DNA of 64,000 nt from Lewinellaceae bacterium (GTDB lineage: Bacteria; Bacteroidota; Bacteroidia; Chitinophagales; Saprospiraceae): assembly GCA_020636375.1 (NCBI GenBank), contig JACJXZ010000004.1:248001-312000 (forward strand). The letters run 5' to 3'. The notes under the pieces are model-generated. The model was not told the DNA's origin, did no database searches, and worked only from the letters and a program-made list of their open reading frames with translations. The number at the start of each line of letters is the position of its first letter. Position 1 is the stretch's first letter. Below are positions 1 through 7,978 of this stretch, in pieces. Both the position numbers and the translations under genes were made by a program.

Positions 1-243
1 CCGGGCAAGGCTGGAAAAACTTATGTTTTCTCCTTTTGTTAATCTAAGTAGAAGCGTATCTTCCTGAAGGTTTAGTTTTACGGCCGACAATATTTTCCCT
101 AAATAATCCGTGAGTTCTGCCTGGTTTTCCTCCTGTTCGACGACGATGAGAACGTGCCGGGCATTGCCGCCGGAGAGCCGTTCCTGAAGCTGCCGCCAGT
201 CCGAAAGAGGAAACAAATGAAAGTCTAACAGGTTAGGTTTCAA
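1..243 (-). CDS. Partial hypothetical protein (N-terminal part)
   Basis: An open frame runs off the left edge of the window and is read leftward. It begins with a possible TTG at 243-241, followed by residues KPNLLDFHLFPLSDWRQL; no ATG occurs in this frame inside the window, so the start is uncertain. The visible 81 residues are mixed alpha/beta in character (a hydrophobic strand LIVVEQEE, then leucine-rich segments) with no signal peptide or membrane span. It is divergent from ilvE across a short AT-rich gap of 116 bases. I do not recognise the family, and with the C-terminus outside the window no function can be given. Confidence 0.45.
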   Translation of the reverse strand, partial: MKPNLLDFHLFPLSDWRQLQERLSGGNARHVLIVVEQEENQAELTDYLGKILSAVKLNLQEDTLLLRLTKGENISFSSLAR

Positions 244-359
244 GTTAAAATGTATTTTTTTTGGTGGTTTTTGGAATTTTATTTCGAAATACCTGTAAAA
301 ATTACATAAAAATAGAATTTTCGCATAAGAATAGTTAATTTTACACAAAAATCTTACCT

Positions 360-1445
360 ATGAAATATAACATCAAGATCACAAAAACCCAAAACTCTCA
401 CCTTTCCGATGTCGATTTTGACAATATTCCCTTCGGGCGGGTTTTTTCCGACCACATGTTTGTCGCAGAATATCGCAAAGGGAAGTGGGAGGATTTGCGC
501 ATCGAGCCTTTCGGCCGGTTCACCATTCACCCGGCGGCTATGGCCCTGCACTACGGGCAGGCTATTTTTGAAGGCATGAAGGCTTCGAAGAGTTTCGAGG
601 GCAAGCCTCTGTTTTTCCGCCCGGAAATGCATGCCCGGCGGTTCAACAACTCTGCCCGGCGCATGTGCATGCCGGAAGTTCCGGAAGAGCTCTTCCTCCA
701 GGCCCTGGATCAACTGGTGGCCATCGACAGCGACTGGATTCCGCCCCAGGAAGGCAGCGCCCTGTACATCCGCCCCTATATGTTCGCCAATGACGAATTC
801 ATCGGAGTGAAGCCTTCGGAAAATTACCGCTTCATCATCTTCACCGGCCCGGTTGGCCCCTATTATCCCAAGCCGGTGAGCCTGATTGCCGAGCAGGAGT
901 ATGTCCGCTGCGCTGTAGAAGGCGGGACCGGCGAGGCCAAGGTAGCCGGCAACTATGCCGCTTCTCTGCTCCCGGCCCGGAAGGCCAACGAAAAAGGTTA
1001 CGACCAGGTCATGTGGCTCGACGCCAACGAGTTCAGGTATGTCCAGGAGGTAGGCACCATGAACATCTTCTTCGTCATCGACGGCACCGTGGTCACGCCC
1101 AGCCTGAACGGAGGCATCCTGCCGGGCATCACCCGGGACAGCATCCTGAAGATTTTCCGGGAGAAAGGGTATAAAGTGGAGGAAAGAAACATTTCGATAG
1201 ACGAGCTGATGGACGCCTTTGACGCCGGCAAGCTGCAGGAGGCCTTCGGCACCGGCACCGCCGCCGTGGTGGCTCACGTGTCCAAAATAGCCATCGGGGA
1301 TAAAGTCATGGAACTCCAACCGGTAGAAAAGCGGAAGCTGGGCGAAATGGCGAAAAAAGAGATCGACGGCCTCCGGGCGGGAAAGGTCAAAGATACCCAT
1401 GGTTGGATCGTTCCGGTGAAACACCTGGAACTGGCCAAAGCATAG
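360..1445 (+). CDS. ilvE: Branched-chain amino acid aminotransferase
   Basis: This is a cytosolic class IV (fold type IV) PLP enzyme that transfers amino groups between glutamate and the 2-oxo acids of valine, leucine and isoleucine. At 361 residues it has the size of the BCAT II group. The motif GEAKVAGNYAASLLP holds the PLP-binding lysine (K194), EVGTMNIFFVI is the phosphate-binding segment, and GILPGITRDSIL is also typical. The ATG at 360 starts a conserved N-terminus; no Shine-Dalgarno sequence precedes it, which is usual in Bacteroidota. A strong hairpin terminator follows, so it is probably monocistronic. A glutamate dehydrogenase lies next, giving a small amino-nitrogen cluster. Confidence 0.95.
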   Translation: MKYNIKITKTQNSHLSDVDFDNIPFGRVFSDHMFVAEYRKGKWEDLRIEPFGRFTIHPAAMALHYGQAIFEGMKASKSFEGKPLFFRPEMHARRFNNSARRMCMPEVPEELFLQALDQLVAIDSDWIPPQEGSALYIRPYMFANDEFIGVKPSENYRFIIFTGPVGPYYPKPVSLIAEQEYVRCAVEGGTGEAKVAGNYAASLLPARKANEKGYDQVMWLDANEFRYVQEVGTMNIFFVIDGTVVTPSLNGGILPGITRDSILKIFREKGYKVEERNISIDELMDAFDAGKLQEAFGTGTAAVVAHVSKIAIGDKVMELQPVEKRKLGEMAKKEIDGLRAGKVKDTHGWIVPVKHLELAKA

Positions 1446-1475
1446 CGGCCCTGCGCCAGGCCAGCCCTGCCAAAG

Positions 1476-1511
1476 AAAAGAGCTGTTCCAGCCGGAGCGG
1501 CTCTTTTTTTT
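1476..1511 (+). terminator. Rho-independent terminator of ilvE
   Basis: An 11 bp stem, AGAGCTGTTCC pairing with GGAGCGGCTCT (one or two G-T pairs), closes a 4-base AGCC loop. It is followed by eight T and preceded by an A-rich run that can extend the stem. It begins about 30 bases after the ilvE stop. Confidence 0.85.
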
Positions 1512-1629
1512 AAACCGGCCGCCCTATCCATGCAATAAAATACAAAACAATATTTGGCGAAATAAAAAATTAGAGCGACTTTAGCCTATCCAAAAAACGC
1601 CCTTTTTTGGGGAGAAACAGCGATATCGA

Positions 1630-1842
1630 ATGAAAAAGAAAGCCTTCTTAACAGCGCCCTTTCTGCTGGTTGTTTCCATTTTGTCCGGACAGGGAGAAGA
1701 GGCGGATTTCATGCGCAGCACCGGCAAGGTCTACGTCGTCGTGGCTGTCATTGTGACTATTTTCATCGGCATCGTCTTGTTCTTGATTTACCTGGACAGA
1801 AAACTAACCAAATTAGAAAATCAAATTAACGATAATGATTAA
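1630..1842 (+). CDS. CcmD-like small membrane protein
   Basis: This 70-residue protein has an N-terminal hydrophobic segment resembling a signal peptide (residues 1-20), the short motif MRSTGKVYVVVAVIVTIFIG that forms a transmembrane helix (about 31-56), and a charged coiled tail DRKLTKLENQIN. This pattern fits the CcmD-like peptides of Bacteroidota, which resemble the small membrane partner in haem export for cytochrome c maturation. No other ccm gene is nearby, so a direct role in cytochrome maturation is inferred from similarity only. Its last 8 bases overlap the start of the glutamate dehydrogenase gene (ATGATTAA), so the two are probably translationally coupled. Confidence 0.7.
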   Translation: MKKKAFLTAPFLLVVSILSGQGEEADFMRSTGKVYVVVAVIVTIFIGIVLFLIYLDRKLTKLENQINDND

Positions 1843-3271
1843 TCTCGAACCGAAGTCACAAACCAGCTTTTATCAAAGCGTCCAGAATTACTTTGATAGG
1901 GCTGCCCGCCATACGGGGCTTCACCCTGGCTTGCTGGAACAGATCAAAGTCTGCAACGCCGTTTATCAGGTCCACTTCCCGGTCAAAGTCGGGAACGAGT
2001 ACCGGGTCATCGAGGCCTACCGGGTCCAGCACAGCCACCACCGCACGCCGACCAAGGGCGGCATCCGCTTCAGCAACCACGTCAACCAGGAGGAGGTCAT
2101 GGCCCTGGCTACCCTGATGACCTACAAGTGCGCCATCGTCGACGTCCCCTTCGGAGGCGCCAAGGGGGGCGTGAAGATCAACCCCTGGGAGTTCACGCCG
2201 TCCCAGATCGAAAAGATCACCCGGCGCTATACCTCCGAACTTATCCGCCGGAATATGATCGGCCCTTCCGTGGATGTGCCGGCGCCCGACTACGGGACCG
2301 GCTCCCGGGAAATGGCCTGGATTTATGACACCTACCGCACCTTCAACGGCGACGACATCGACGCCGCCGGCTGCGTGACCGGCAAACCGGTTAACCAGCA
2401 CGGCATCCGGGGGAGGACGGAAGCGACCGGCCGCGGCGTCTTCTACGGCATCCGGGAAGCGTGCAACCAGGCGGACGATATGAAAAAGCTTGGCCTTTCG
2501 CCCGGCATCGAAGGCAAGACCATGGTGGTGCAGGGGCTCGGCAACGTAGGGTCATACACCGCTACCATTTCTCAGGACGAGGGCGGCGTGCGGATCGTAG
2601 GCGTCGGCGAGGTGGAAGGCGCTATTTATAAAAAAGACGGCATCGATATCCACGACCTGCTGAAATTCCGGAAGGAGACCGGCTCTATCCTGGGCTATCC
2701 CGGCGCCACCATCCTGGACAAGGAGGACCGGAAGGCCGTCCTGGAAATGGAATGCGACATCCTGGTGCCCGCCGCCCTGGAAAACCAGATCACCACCGAG
2801 AACGCCCATAAGATCAAGGCCATGATCATTGCCGAGGCGGCCAACGGCCCCATCACTTCCATGGCCGAGGAAATCCTCCTCGAAGGAGGCAAACTCATCA
2901 TCCCCGACGTTTTCCTCAACGCCGGCGGGGTGACGGTCTCCTATTTCGAGTGGCTGAAAAACCTCTCGCACATGCGTTTCGGGCGCATGGACAAGCGGTT
3001 CAACCAGCAGACGTACCAAAACCTGATCGAACTGGTGGAGCGCCTGACCGGCCACACCATCGGCGAACGGGAACGGCAGATGATCGGCCGCGGGGCGGAA
3101 GAGATCGACCTGGTGCGCTCCGGCCTGGAAGAAACCATGATCACCGCCTATAACCAAATCCGGGAAGTGATGAAGCGCAAACGCAAGGTGACCGACCTGC
3201 GCACCGCCGCCTTCGTCAGCGCCATCAATAAGATCAGCAGCGATTATCTCTCCCTGGGGATATTTCCATAG
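1835..3271 (+). CDS. gdhA: Glutamate dehydrogenase (Glu/Leu/Phe/Val dehydrogenase family)
   Basis: A 478-residue cytosolic oxidoreductase that interconverts glutamate and 2-oxoglutarate plus ammonia with NAD(P). Visible motifs are PTKGGIRFS (substrate-binding lysine near residue 74), VPFGGAKGGVK (catalytic lysine K110), SVDVPAPDYGTGSREM (conserved acid near D152) and the Rossmann segment VVQGLGNVGS. The length is that of glutamate dehydrogenases rather than of the ~360-residue leucine dehydrogenases; specificity itself cannot be read safely. The start codon lies inside the end of the CcmD-like gene in another frame (8-base overlap), indicating an operon. An Lrp/AsnC regulator follows after a repeat-filled gap and is a plausible amino-acid-responsive controller of this locus. 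Confidence 0.9.
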   Translation: MINLEPKSQTSFYQSVQNYFDRAARHTGLHPGLLEQIKVCNAVYQVHFPVKVGNEYRVIEAYRVQHSHHRTPTKGGIRFSNHVNQEEVMALATLMTYKCAIVDVPFGGAKGGVKINPWEFTPSQIEKITRRYTSELIRRNMIGPSVDVPAPDYGTGSREMAWIYDTYRTFNGDDIDAAGCVTGKPVNQHGIRGRTEATGRGVFYGIREACNQADDMKKLGLSPGIEGKTMVVQGLGNVGSYTATISQDEGGVRIVGVGEVEGAIYKKDGIDIHDLLKFRKETGSILGYPGATILDKEDRKAVLEMECDILVPAALENQITTENAHKIKAMIIAEAANGPITSMAEEILLEGGKLIIPDVFLNAGGVTVSYFEWLKNLSHMRFGRMDKRFNQQTYQNLIELVERLTGHTIGERERQMIGRGAEEIDLVRSGLEETMITAYNQIREVMKRKRKVTDLRTAAFVSAINKISSDYLSLGIFP

Positions 3272-3745
3272 GGGGGGCCTGGTGCCATGGATTGATGGAA
3301 TGTTGGGGGCGAGGAAAGGAATGGCCGTGCCGGGGAGGTGGGGGTCGGGCTAAGGCTGGGCAGGTTGGTGTTGTCGGTTGTTCGTTGTTCGTTAGGGAAC
3401 CCATTGTTCGGCGGCCCCAAGGCCAAGCCGGCAACAGACAACAAACAACTCGTCCAGCGTTCGGCCGAGCTCACGCCGAGGCCCTCAGCCCGACACCCCC
3501 GCTGCTACATTGCATATTGGGTAACAGCCATTTGGGAATCCCGGCCCGGGCCAACTGCACTGCCGGGAAAGTGGCCGTGCTTCCGGTAATTTTTCATGCA
3601 GTTCAAAATTTTGTTATAAAAAATTTCCTGAAAACCGGAGATAAAAAAATTTAGATAGGTTTGACTGACCGATCGCTTGTATTTTATTCTTTTAGTCAAT
3701 ATCTTACAGCGGTTTTTTTCCATTAAAAGCATAACGAAACGGACA
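3272..3745. repeat. Intergenic gap with dispersed repeat
   Basis: No convincing gene is present. From about 3360 to 3500 the gap holds a member of a dispersed family: TTGTCGGTTGTTCGTTGTTC on the left, ACAACAAACAACTC on the right, then about 40 bases (CCAGCGTTCGGCCGAGCTCA onward) that recur in reverse orientation near 5385-5425 and in part near 49500. The last 150 bases are AT-rich and carry the likely promoter of the Lrp/AsnC gene. Confidence 0.6.
3656..3663 (+). promoter_or_regulatory. Possible -7 promoter element before the Lrp/AsnC gene
   Basis: TAGGTTTG matches the Bacteroidota -7 consensus TAnnTTTG and lies in an AT-rich stretch 83 bases before the chosen ATG. No good TTTG box sits at the usual 19-base spacing upstream, so the call is tentative. 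Confidence 0.3.
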
Positions 3746-4219
3746 ATGCCGGACAAATTAGACAAGATCGACCTCAAGATCCTCAAAATCCTTCAGCAAA
3801 ACAGCAAGATCACTAACCTGGAACTCTCCAAACGGATCGGGCTTTCCCCGGCGCCTACGCTGGAAAGGGTGAAGAAGCTGGAAAACGCCACCGTCATCGA
3901 AAGTTACCACGCCAAGGTCAACCCTCAGTCCATCGGCCTGAATGTCAAGACCTTTGTGCTGGTTTCGCTCGCCTGGCAAAAAGAGAACGCCCTGAACCAC
4001 TTCCTGGAAAAGATCAAGGAGATCGAAGAGATCACGGAGTGTTATATCATCACCGGCGAGGCGGATTTCCTGATCAAGATCGTCTGCAAGGATATCCCTA
4101 CTTATGAACAACTGCTGTTCAAGACGCTCTCGCAGATCGACGAGATCGAGCGCCTCAAGACGCTGATGACGCTTTCTACGGTCAAGGACTCGAAAGTACT
4201 GCCCTATAAGTACGAATAG
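3746..4219 (+). CDS. Lrp/AsnC family transcriptional regulator
   Basis: A 157-residue feast/famine regulator. Residues 4-60 form the winged helix-turn-helix (DKIDLKILKILQQNSKIT, then LSKRIGLSPAPTLERVKKLE). The rest is the RAM/AsnC ligand-binding domain with the typical signature ITECYIITGEADFLIKIV. The open frame extends 23 codons upstream, but MPDKLDKIDLKIL is where family members begin, so 3746 is preferred. Regulators of this family bind DNA as dimers or octamers and usually respond to amino acids such as leucine, asparagine or lysine; the ligand here is unknown. Its position after ilvE and gdhA suggests it regulates them or itself. Confidence 0.9.
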   Translation: MPDKLDKIDLKILKILQQNSKITNLELSKRIGLSPAPTLERVKKLENATVIESYHAKVNPQSIGLNVKTFVLVSLAWQKENALNHFLEKIKEIEEITECYIITGEADFLIKIVCKDIPTYEQLLFKTLSQIDEIERLKTLMTLSTVKDSKVLPYKYE

Positions 4220-4323
4220 CGCGGCCTTTGATAATTACCCGTTCATGGCCTTAGCCGCTGCAGGTTCCGTTTCCGGCAGCGGCTTCGCGTTTTGGGCGGG
4301 CTGCCTTTACCCGGCTTTGTTCA

Positions 4324-4412
4324 AGTCGGAAGTGCGAAGTCGGAAGTCGGAAACGGCCAACAAATGGGCGTTCAGAGCCTGCTTTTCCGCCTTCCGACTT
4401 CCGACTTCGGAA
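4324..4412. repeat. Inverted repeat built from AAGTCGGAAG units
   Basis: The left arm has repeated GTCGGAAGT/GTCGGAAGTC units (4324-4352) and the right arm the reverse complement CTTCCGACTTCCGACTTC (4391-4408), separated by about 40 bases. It fills the gap between the Lrp/AsnC gene and the TraB/GumN gene. A related arrangement occurs near 44500-44570. Confidence 0.6.
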
Positions 4413-4485
4413 CGTCCATTCAGGCTTGCCCTGACAAGAAGGGCGCCTGTAAACATGCTCTAAATTCCTGGAAAAGCCGCTTCCA

Positions 4486-5277
4486 ATGAAGGATAAAAAG
4501 AAAACCCTGCTGTGGGAGATTCGCCGGGAAGAAGCGCCGGGCCCTTCCTATGTCTTTGGCACCATGCACGTGCAGGACCAGCGGGCCTTTGCCTTTCGGG
4601 AGCAGGCCTACGGGAAGATCGCCCAATGCGATATCATGGCCCTGGAGTTCGACCTGGGCGAGGCGCCCGCCGGGATGGATCCCAGCCTGCTGCGCCTGCC
4701 GGAGGGCTTGACGCTCACTCAGCTGATCCCGGATAAAAAATTCCGGAAAATCCGCAAGGTGTTCCGCAAAGTTGCCGGCATTGACTTATACAACCTGCAA
4801 TATTTTTCGCCCATCGTCGTGTCCAACCTCATCAATGAGCGCATCCTCTCGCAGGATATGCCGCTCTCGCTGGACGAACACCTCTGGAAGTATGCCCGCA
4901 GCCTGGGCAAGCCGGTCGTCGGCATTGAATCCTACCGCGAGCAGCTGGAAATCCTGCGGCAGATGCCTCTGGAGCACCAGGTGGCCTCGCTGGTGGAGAT
5001 GGGGCAGCACATCCGCCGCCACCGCCGGCAGCTGCTGCGCATGGCCGAAATCTACAAAGAAGGCGACATCTTCAAGCTGTACCGGACGGCGCGGCGCAGC
5101 GCTTCCGGCCTTCGGCAGCTCCTGCTGTACCGCCGCAACCGCATCATGGCGGAGCGCCTCTCGGAGCTGGCGGCGGGGCAGCGCGTTTTCTGCGCTATCG
5201 GAGCGGGGCACCTGGCGGGGGGCAAGGGGGTGCTGCGGTATCTGAAGCGGGAGGGGTGGCGGGTGCGGCCGGGGTGA
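4486..5277 (+). CDS. TraB/GumN family protein
   Basis: A 263-residue protein of the TraB/GumN/PrgY (Tiki-like) family. The family core is visible: LLWEIRREEAPGPSYVFGTMHVQDQRAF at the N-terminus (the GTMH motif) and the C-terminal FCAIGAGHLAGGKGVLRYLKREGW (GAGH motif). Eukaryotic Tiki relatives are metalloproteases; bacterial members are mostly uncharacterised. There is no signal peptide or membrane helix, so a cytosolic location is inferred. The ATG at 4486 directly precedes the conserved domain. The gene stands alone between repeat-rich gaps; nothing in the context defines a substrate. Confidence 0.8.
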   Translation: MKDKKKTLLWEIRREEAPGPSYVFGTMHVQDQRAFAFREQAYGKIAQCDIMALEFDLGEAPAGMDPSLLRLPEGLTLTQLIPDKKFRKIRKVFRKVAGIDLYNLQYFSPIVVSNLINERILSQDMPLSLDEHLWKYARSLGKPVVGIESYREQLEILRQMPLEHQVASLVEMGQHIRRHRRQLLRMAEIYKEGDIFKLYRTARRSASGLRQLLLYRRNRIMAERLSELAAGQRVFCAIGAGHLAGGKGVLRYLKREGWRVRPG

Positions 5278-5647
5278 GGAGGCGGGGGCTTTATTTACAT
5301 AACGTCAGTTCGGAACACTGATTTTGTTGATGGTTGTCTGTTGACCGTTGTTGGTTCCTGGGAACAAACAACGATCAACAGGGCTACCCGCCTGAGGGCC
5401 TCGGCGTGAACTCGGCCGAACGCTGGACAACAGAAAGGGGAAAGCCGAGCGGAGACTTCGACGAGTGTTATGTGGCACACGTACGAGGTCTGGAGACTTC
5501 GACGAGCGTTATGTGGCAGCCGTCTGCCGCCGTCCGCAATTTGCCGTCCTTCTGCTCGCTACGAGCTGCAGCTCGTACGCGGGTTTTGGACGAGGGCTCC
5601 TGCCCTCAGGTACACTCGCCCGATTAAGCGCATCAAACAGCCTCGCT
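5278..5647. repeat. Gene-free gap with dispersed repeat copies
   Basis: No gene was found. 5323-5450 is a copy of the dispersed element also seen at 3360-3500 and 49446-49600 (GTTGACCGTTGTTGGTTCC, then AACAAACAACGATCAACAGG, then GGACAACAGAAAGGGGAAAG). 5451-5515 holds two copies of GGAGACTTCGACGAG followed by the shared text GTTATGTGGCA, that is, half-sites of the REP-like palindrome found in clusters at 46.8, 59.4 and 60.3 kb. Confidence 0.6.
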
Positions 5648-5860
5648 TTTTTATCACATAGAACGCATAGGGCGTTTTCGCATAGGGCACATAGGGCAGG
5701 GCGGCGAGGGGCGGGCGCTTTTTATCGCATAGAACGCATAGGGCGTTTTCGCATAGGGCACATAGGGCAGGGCGGCGGGGGGCGGGCGCTTTTTTTATCG
5801 CATAGAACGCATAGGGCGTTTTCGCATAGGGCACATAGGGCACGATGGCGGGGGGCAGCA
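5648..5860. repeat. Three tandem copies of a ~72 bp repeat
   Basis: Copies begin near 5648, 5718 and 5789. Each contains TCGCATAGAACGCATAGGGC followed by GTTTTCGCATAGGGCACATA and a GC-rich tail GGGCGGCGRGGGGCGGGCG. They differ by only a few bases and small indels. A short relative (ACACATAGGGCATATAGG) lies near 62030. Confidence 0.85.
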
Positions 5861-6149
5861 GGAACGAAGTTGCTGATCAATAATTTGAGGCTATTTTTCG
5901 GCCAGGCAGGCAAGTCTTTGATCCCGACATTCATCGTCGGGGGCGCCCCGCACACTGCGCCACAGGGGTGTATATATCCTGATAATCTTGTTAATCCTGT
6001 CTACATTTTCTTATTGCATAACCCTGGCCCGGCTTATTCCATGTTATCAATGAGCAGCCAAGCGTCCCGAGCGAAGTCGAGGGGCGCAGTCCTATATGCT
6101 CCCGAAGCAAAGCCCACCGGGCTTTGCCCGGGATGGCCTCTCCGATCCC

Positions 6150-7023
6150 GCCAAAGTCCCGTAACGCCCCCTTTCAGTTCGCCTACTTCGCTAAATGACG
6201 GCCCTTCCATGCGTCAGGGCAAGCCTGTCGCTGCGCTCCAGCCACTCTTTCTGATTTCAGTTTAACGCTGGAGCGCACCGCCGTCGCCAACGGCTATGGC
6301 GGCCGAAGAGCGACAGTCCCGCTTTCTAGCCGAACTTAGCTCGACGGCCCTGAGCCCCGCTGCTGTTGCCGGCGAGCTTAGGGAGGCTTGAGCGGGATCG
6401 TCCCGCCAAAGCTGCGTAACGGCTCCTTTCAGTTCGCCTACTCCGCTAAATGACGGGATTTCGGGCTCGCTCACTCGCCCTCAACCTACTTCCACAAGCT
6501 TTGAAAAGCTGGAGCGCAGCGACAGTCCCGCTTTCTAGCCGAACTTAGCTCGACGGCCCTGAGCCCCGCTGCTGTTGCCGGCGAGCTTAGGGAGGCTTGA
6601 GCGGGATCGTCCCGCCAAAGCTGCGTAACGGCTCCTTTCAGTTCGCCTACTCCGCTAAATGACGGGATTTCGGGCTCGCTCACTCGCCCTCAACCTACTT
6701 CCACAAGCTTTGAAAAGCTGGAGCGCAGCGACAGTCCCGCTTTCTAGCCGAACTTAGCTCGACGGCCCTGAGCCCCGCTGCTGTTGCCGGCGAGCTTAGG
6801 GAGGCTTGAGCGGGATCGTCCCGCCAAAGCTGCGTAACGGCTCCTTTCAGTTCGCCTACTCCGCTAAATGACGGGATTTCGGGCTCGCTCACTCGCCCTC
6901 AACCTACTTCCACAAGCTTTGAAAAGCTGGAGCGCAGCGACAGTCCCGCTTTCTAGCCGAACTTAGCTCGACGGCCCTGAGCCCCGCTGCTGTTGCCGGC
7001 GAGCTTAGGGAGGCTTGAGCGGG
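6150..7023. repeat. 209 bp tandem repeat (three full copies, one partial, one degenerate)
   Basis: A 209 bp unit beginning near CTGGAGCGCAGCGACAGTCC and containing TTTCAGTTCGCCTACTCCGC recurs with exact 209-base spacing. Full copies occupy about 6270-6900, a partial fourth copy runs from about 6906 to 7023, and a diverged relative lies at 6150-6240. The full copies are nearly identical. Short open frames in the units repeat the same peptide and are by-products of the repeat. The last copy stops inside the unit exactly where the first CRISPR repeat begins. Confidence 0.85.
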
Positions 7024-7787
7024 ATCGCAGTCCTACCTTCGCTGGATGCGCCTCTCGGAGCGGAACATGAATTGACTGTATTTTCGATTTTTTTCATGTC
7101 GCAGTCCTACCTTCGCTGGATGCGCCTCTCGGAGATGACGAAATTTTTGAACCTGTTAATTTTCTTATTCGTCGCAGTCCTACCTTCGCTGGATGCGCCT
7201 CTCGGAGGGAAACGCCAACACTGGGGTTTATTATAAAATCTGTCGCAGTCCTACCTTCGCTGGATGCGCCTCTCGGAGCGGAACATGAATTGACTGTATT
7301 TTCGATTTTTTTCATGTCGCAGTCCTACCTTCGCTGGATGCGCCTCTCGGAGATGACGAAATTTTTGAACCTGTTAATTTTCTTATTCGTCGCAGTCCTA
7401 CCTTCGCTGGATGCGCCTCTCGGAGTTCTCACTAACATTGCTGAAGAGGAATTAATAGGGTCGCAGTCCTACCTTCGCTGGATGCGCCTCTCGGAGGGAC
7501 TGTTCCATATCCATGTTGGATATTGAAAACCGGTCGCAGTCCTACCTTCGCTGGATGCGCCTCTCGGAGATATATTACACAATAAAGAGTAGTTTAATCA
7601 ACCAAAGTCGCAGTCCTACCTTCGCTGGATGCGCCTCTCGGAGAACCAGAGAAGGAAAAGAGAAGTGGGCGGAGTTTGGTCGCAGTCCTACCTTCGCTGG
7701 ATGCGCCTCTCGGAGTTGTAATACTTAACCCGTCATTAATTTTCAAATATGTCGCAGTCCTACCTTCGCTGGATGCGCCTCTCGGAG
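7024..7787. CRISPR. CRISPR array: 11 repeats of 37 bp, 10 spacers, no cas genes in the window
   Basis: Repeats lie at 7024-7060, 7098-7134, 7171-7207, 7242-7278, 7316-7352, 7389-7425, 7460-7496, 7533-7569, 7607-7643, 7679-7715 and 7751-7787. All are identical (start GTCGCAGTCCTACCTTCGCT, end CTCTCGGAG) except that the first base of repeat 1 is A. Inside the repeat CGCA(G)TCC can pair with GGATGCG. Spacers are 34-37 bp. Spacer 1 equals spacer 4 and spacer 2 equals spacer 5, so a block was duplicated and eight unique spacers remain. The altered base in repeat 1 and the AT-rich sequence to the right suggest, weakly, that the leader is on the right. The system type cannot be assigned without cas genes. 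Confidence 0.93.
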
Positions 7788-7978
7788 GCGTTCGACTTGT
7801 AATGTATTATTTCTTAATAATCAGCACGTTCAAACAACATTAGGAGGTGTCGCTGCAAGATACGGCAAAAATGGGAATAAATCCAGGGATAAGGCCAGAA
7901 TATGAAAAGCGCTTTTTTGCCGTCCTTTTAAGCAATTTCCGCTTTCCTGCGTTGTAGTGGGGCAACGAAAGCAAAACA
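7788..7978. promoter_or_regulatory. AT-rich sequence next to the CRISPR array, possible leader
   Basis: A 191 bp gene-free stretch with AT-rich text (TGTATTATTTCTTAATAATC) immediately after the last repeat, followed by the upstream region of the TonB-dependent receptor. It could serve as CRISPR leader for leftward transcription, as receptor promoter region, or both; no defined promoter boxes were identified. Confidence 0.35.

Noticed and set aside
1856..3157. Antisense frames within the glutamate dehydrogenase gene (181 and 201 residues)
   Set aside because: No start context or domain; shadows of the GC-rich coding strand.
5559..5955. Overlapping open frames in the 5.5-6.3 kb region with repeated peptides such as MPYVPYAKTPYAF
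   Set aside because: They are translations of the ~72 bp tandem repeat; all frames through the repeat show the same periodic peptide and no start context.
6262..6892. Three near-identical 65-70 residue open frames (MSEPEIPSFSGVGELKG...)
   Set aside because: They recur with the exact 209 bp spacing of the tandem repeat and have no protein family features; by-products of the repeat.
7015..7728. Open frames across the CRISPR array with repeated SQSYLRWMRLSE
   Set aside because: This peptide is the translated CRISPR repeat; spacer-derived parts are unrelated.
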